A stretch of DNA of 8,233 nt from Dehalococcoidia bacterium (GTDB lineage Bacteria; Chloroflexota; Dehalococcoidia; Dehalococcoidales; UBA1222), in assembly GCA_009776515.1 (NCBI GenBank), contig WRNP01000022.1, positions 10,097 to 18,329 of the forward strand, written 5' to 3'. The notes beneath the pieces are model-generated. The model ran no database searches, was not told the origin of the DNA, and saw nothing but the letters and a program-made list of their open reading frames with translations. Position 1 is the first letter of the stretch. Each line of letters starts with the position of its first letter. Positions 6,070-8,233 of this stretch are shown here, piece by piece. Position numbers and translations under genes: made by a program.

Positions 6070-6609
6070 CTATTTGAAGCTGTTTACTATTGGCGGCGAT
6101 GGTTTCCAGCTTACTAGTTTTATGCCATAGACGTCAAGGAGTTCGTCTTCGCTAACCATCGGGTAGCTTTGGCCCCCAAATGAGTATTCTTGAATGCGAA
6201 AGGCGTGGAAATTCAAAACATATCCGGCTTCCACTCCCATATAATATTTGGGGCCTCCTAAAAAGAAATATACTTCATGCGTATCACTGATTTTAAGTGA
6301 TACCTCGGCTAATGGAGACGGCGACTTTTTCCCGCTTGCTAGGTGGCTCTTCCACTTCAGCCATTTATCGCCTCCTCCCCAGCTGAAGCCAAAGCCATCA
6401 AACTCACATATTATGGTGTCCTCAATGGTGATTTCCTCTCCATTAAGCTCATAAACCAACTTAAAAGGAAACTCCCCATATGTGATTTCCGGACGTGGCG
6501 GATTGGGCTGCAGACAAGAACTCAATGGCAGACAAGCCATCGGAATAAGGATAGGAAACAGCAGAACCAGAAGTGCCGCTATCAATAGGATGGTCATGGG
6601 TTTTTTCAT
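6070..6609 (-). CDS. Putative secreted lipoprotein, function unknown
   Basis: A protein of about 179 residues starts at ATG 6609 (MKKPMTIL...); a GTG three codons upstream at 6618 is also possible, and neither has a strong ribosome site. After two lysines comes a hydrophobic stretch of roughly 25 residues ending in LPLSSC, a plausible lipobox with Cys as the lipid-modified +1 residue, so the mature part probably sits outside the cytoplasmic membrane. The exported domain opens with ITYGEFPFKLVYELNGEEIT and IICEFDGFGFSW, a pattern I associate with uncharacterised secreted proteins of Firmicutes and Chloroflexi; it looks beta-rich. No catalytic motif is visible. It lies 25 bases (16 if GTG is used) downstream of the membrane-anchored hydrolase gene on the same strand and is probably cotranscribed with it. 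Function is unknown. Confidence 0.72.
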   Translation of the reverse strand: MKKPMTILLIAALLVLLFPILIPMACLPLSSCLQPNPPRPEITYGEFPFKLVYELNGEEITIEDTIICEFDGFGFSWGGGDKWLKWKSHLASGKKSPSPLAEVSLKISDTHEVYFFLGGPKYYMGVEAGYVLNFHAFRIQEYSFGGQSYPMVSEDELLDVYGIKLVSWKPSPPIVNSFK

Positions 6610-6634
6610 TACACTCACAGCTCTGTTTTTGTAT

Positions 6635-7243
6635 TTAATCCCAAAACGTCCACCGATCTATTCTTGCCTGCAGTAGCCCCCATCTCACTGCATCCAATCC
6701 GTGGTTTTTGCCTAAGTCTGGCCCACTATACCAAGTTATGGTCCACCAGGGAAGGACCTTCATTTGTACGTTCTCGTAATACATCGTTTTCAAATAGAAC
6801 GTATTTCCAACACTTGGGGCACCGAAAATGGTATTTAGTACCTCCCCCCTGACCACATAGTGGGTCATTTTTGCACCGCTAAGCTTATAGCTTGTAACCG
6901 CCTCCGATGTGCAATAATGATCTACATCTATGGGATACGGGTTAAATGTTATGCAGTTAGTGCCCGTTACAATTGCATTGCACATCGCCTCGGCACCGCC
7001 CTTGGAATGTCCGACCATGGTTACTTCGTAGCCTTCATGAGCTAATACGAAGGGCTTGTTCTGTCTCAACGCAACTGTCGCAACAAACATTGATCCGATA
7101 AATACTAGAACACTCCCCAAAAAGCCAAGCCAGTCTCCACTCTTTAATGCTCCATTCGCAGGCCTCAATCCATAAGCAAATATCACAATAAGAGCGAGCA
7201 AAATTGCCAAGAACAACACGATCAATGGACGTTGTTTGCGCAT
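6635..7243 (-). CDS. Membrane-anchored GHSKGG alpha/beta-hydrolase-like protein, probably chimeric
   Basis: The 202-residue protein has two parts. Residues 7-26 and 38-57 are two hydrophobic membrane segments (the second with GDWLGFLGSVLVFIGSMF), typical of small membrane proteins of unknown function. From about residue 66 it switches to a lipase-like fold: YEVTMVGHSKGGAEA, with nucleophile-elbow Ser80, then ITFNPYP and, near the end, LGKNHGLDAV with a possible catalytic His181. This half resembles the C-terminal portion of DUF2974/Mbeg1-type lipases, which are normally longer; the region before the nucleophile, including the oxyanion strand, is missing. It may be an in-frame fusion of two gene pieces and may not be active. 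The ATG at 7243 lacks a clear ribosome site. The stop is followed within 25 bases by the lipoprotein gene. Substrate is unknown. Confidence 0.68.
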   Translation of the reverse strand: MRKQRPLIVLFLAILLALIVIFAYGLRPANGALKSGDWLGFLGSVLVFIGSMFVATVALRQNKPFVLAHEGYEVTMVGHSKGGAEAMCNAIVTGTNCITFNPYPIDVDHYCTSEAVTSYKLSGAKMTHYVVRGEVLNTIFGAPSVGNTFYLKTMYYENVQMKVLPWWTITWYSGPDLGKNHGLDAVRWGLLQARIDRWTFWD

Positions 7244-7284
7244 GGTGCTATGATAACATAAATTATGGATATCAATAATCCGTA

Positions 7285-7328
7285 TTTGCCAACATTCCTG
7301 CCAACATATTTGCCAACATTTGTTGGCA
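7285..7328. repeat. TGCCAACA repeat cluster with 18-bp palindrome
   Basis: TGCCAACA occurs at 7287-7294, 7299-7306 and 7311-7318, a regular 12-base step, followed by the inverted copy TGTTGGCA at 7321-7328. The last pair makes the perfect palindrome TGCCAACATTTGTTGGCA (7311-7328). The 12-base step is the same as that of the pair at 5290/5302 in the integrase tail. It may be a set of integrase arm-type sites or an operator for the divergent genes at 7243 (-) and 7573 (+). The nearby reading frame through it (PYLPTFLPTYLPT) is a by-product of the repeat. Confidence 0.75.
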
Positions 7329-7333
7329 GTCGA

Positions 7334-7391
7334 AGTTACGGCAAGTTACCAAAAAGCAATTTGCCAGGCACAAAAAGTGCTCTAAAGTTAC
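7334..7391. repeat. AGTTAC direct repeats in the intergenic region
   Basis: AGTTAC occurs at 7334-7339, 7344-7349 and 7386-7391, the first two exactly ten bases (about one helical turn) apart. Between them and the third copy a small GCAC-AAAAA-GTGC hairpin is possible. The spacing suggests protein-binding sites beside the TGCCAACA cluster, but short hexamers can recur by chance. Confidence 0.3.
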
Positions 7392-7464
7392 CCCACTTTA
7401 CCCCTTCCCATACCCAGGCGGAATCTATTGGTTTTACGGTTACTATTGCATAATAATGAATAGG

Positions 7465-7497
7465 CCTCTTGCATAACTATCTTGATTATGCAAGAGG
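7465..7497. repeat. 33-bp hairpin matching IS terminal repeats (IS scar or MITE-like)
   Basis: CCTCTTGCATAA (7465-7476) and TTATGCAAGAGG (7486-7497) are a perfect 12-bp inverted repeat around a 9-base loop. The left arm with flanks (7461-7478) matches, inverted, the IS end at 5997-6014 in 15 of 18 positions. The structure therefore looks like the two ends of that IS with almost all the interior lost. A further TTGCATAA lies at 7446-7453. There is no T-run after it, so it is not a good terminator. Confidence 0.6.
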
Positions 7498-7572
7498 GCA
7501 GATTGCTTGGAAACCATGATGAAGCACTCCCCGCAGCAAAGCTGCGAGGTATCAGGTCAGAGAGAAACGAAG

Positions 7573-8232
7573 ATGCATCTTTGGTTGCATCTTGTTGCAC
7601 TAGTTGTTACGCTAGCTATACTCCTTGCCTGTCAGTCATGGACTACGACGACGCTTACTACCACCGAAGCTGTCACCTCGACTGAGTTAGTTTCGACTAC
7701 AATAGTAGCTACGTCAACAAAGACAGGCATATCAACTATTACAGCAACTGACACAATAAAGACTACTGCCACAACCACTGCGACGGTCGCAATTTCTGTG
7801 ATGCCTTGCGTTTCTCCAACTATGCCAGAAGATTTCTATATAATTTATGAAAGGGATTTTGCCTCCGGCCCATTGCTGGATACCAGTAGAAATATTTTAG
7901 GCACAACTTTAAGCAATTGGGAATATGTTTTCGTTAAGTATGTTATGCCTTGCGAAAATTTGCAGGCTATCTACGATGCTATCATTGAGCATGATATAAA
8001 ATCATACAACGGCATGAAGTTAATAAACAAAGATGGTCCTGTCAGAATTCCAAGTATAACTTATGCTGTTACATTTTGCTTAGACGGCGAAACATGTTCA
8101 ATTCGTTATAACGAGGACATAACCTACGCAGAATATCCAAATGTGAGGGCATTTCACAACATATTAGATAGCTACTATAAAAATACTGATGAATACCGAG
8201 CCTTTCCCCCAGATAGGCCCATGCTGACTTGA
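7573..8232 (+). CDS. Putative lipoprotein with Thr-rich linker, function unknown
   Basis: From ATG 7573 the product is 219 residues. A hydrophobic signal segment ends in ILLAC, a good lipobox with Cys20 as the likely lipidation site. A Thr/Ser-rich low-complexity linker follows (about 23-75, TTTTLTTTE and similar), and then a globular domain starting near DFYIIYERDF and ending YYKNTDEYRAFPPDRPML. That domain resembles uncharacterised exported proteins with an EYKKLPEP-type ending, known to me only as a hypothetical family. It contains several Cys residues (such as in FCLDGETCSI) that might form disulfides outside the cell. The start is uncertain: the signal lacks a basic residue at this ATG, and a TTG at 7507 has a GAGGG site eight bases upstream but would add 22 odd residues. 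The gene faces away from the hydrolase/lipoprotein pair and ends with TGA just inside the window. Confidence 0.7.
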   Translation: MHLWLHLVALVVTLAILLACQSWTTTTLTTTEAVTSTELVSTTIVATSTKTGISTITATDTIKTTATTTATVAISVMPCVSPTMPEDFYIIYERDFASGPLLDTSRNILGTTLSNWEYVFVKYVMPCENLQAIYDAIIEHDIKSYNGMKLINKDGPVRIPSITYAVTFCLDGETCSIRYNEDITYAEYPNVRAFHNILDSYYKNTDEYRAFPPDRPMLT

Positions 8233-8233
8233 C

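Noticed and set aside
7285..7391. CRISPR array
   Set aside because: Repeats are only 6-8 bases long with 2-4 base gaps, far too short for CRISPR repeats and spacers, and no cas gene is present.
7265..7453. Plus-strand open frame with PYLPTFLPTYLPT repeats
   Set aside because: The protein repeat is just the TGCCAACA DNA repeat read through; there is no ribosome site and it covers the repeat cluster.
7465..7497. Rho-independent terminator reading of the hairpin
   Set aside because: The stem is A+T-rich and there is no T-run after either arm; the match to the IS end explains it better.

Overview
The window looks like a bacterial chromosome segment, most plausibly from the Chloroflexi (Dehalococcoidia-like). 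The support is indirect: moderately GC-rich core genes, GTG and ATG starts behind good Shine-Dalgarno sequences, a bacterial tRNA-Lys, a tyrosine integrase remnant reading into that tRNA, and a CetZ/FtsZ-like tubulin homologue of a kind I associate with that lineage. The lineage is an inference from gene content, not a proven assignment.

Positions 1-5270 are orderly, tightly packed core genome. In order they hold the 3' end of a dihydrolipoamide-dehydrogenase-type flavoprotein gene (+), a convergent M29 aminopeptidase (-), a divergent promoter region, a CetZ/FtsZ-like GTPase (+) closed by a strong terminator, and, convergent with it, a 585-residue soluble coiled-coil protein (-) preceded by an RNase H-fold DEDDy exonuclease (-). 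The segment ends with tRNA-Lys(UUU) (+). The tubulin homologue beside a very long coiled-coil protein is the most attractive possible system: a filament-forming GTPase and a candidate scaffold. The physical link is only inferred from adjacency.

Positions 5271-8233 look like the start of a decayed genomic island inserted at the 3' end of tRNA-Lys. The stretch is visibly more A+T-rich. It carries the C-terminal end of a tyrosine integrase whose frame runs into the tRNA, the C-terminal end of an IS5-like DDE transposase with its terminal inverted repeat, and a two-gene unit (-) encoding a membrane-anchored, apparently chimeric GHSKGG hydrolase and a putative lipoprotein. Beyond these lie a repeat-rich intergenic stretch and a Thr-rich putative lipoprotein (+). 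That intergenic stretch holds TGCCAACA repeats also found in the integrase tail, plus a 33-bp hairpin that matches the ends of the IS. The far boundary of the island is not in the window.
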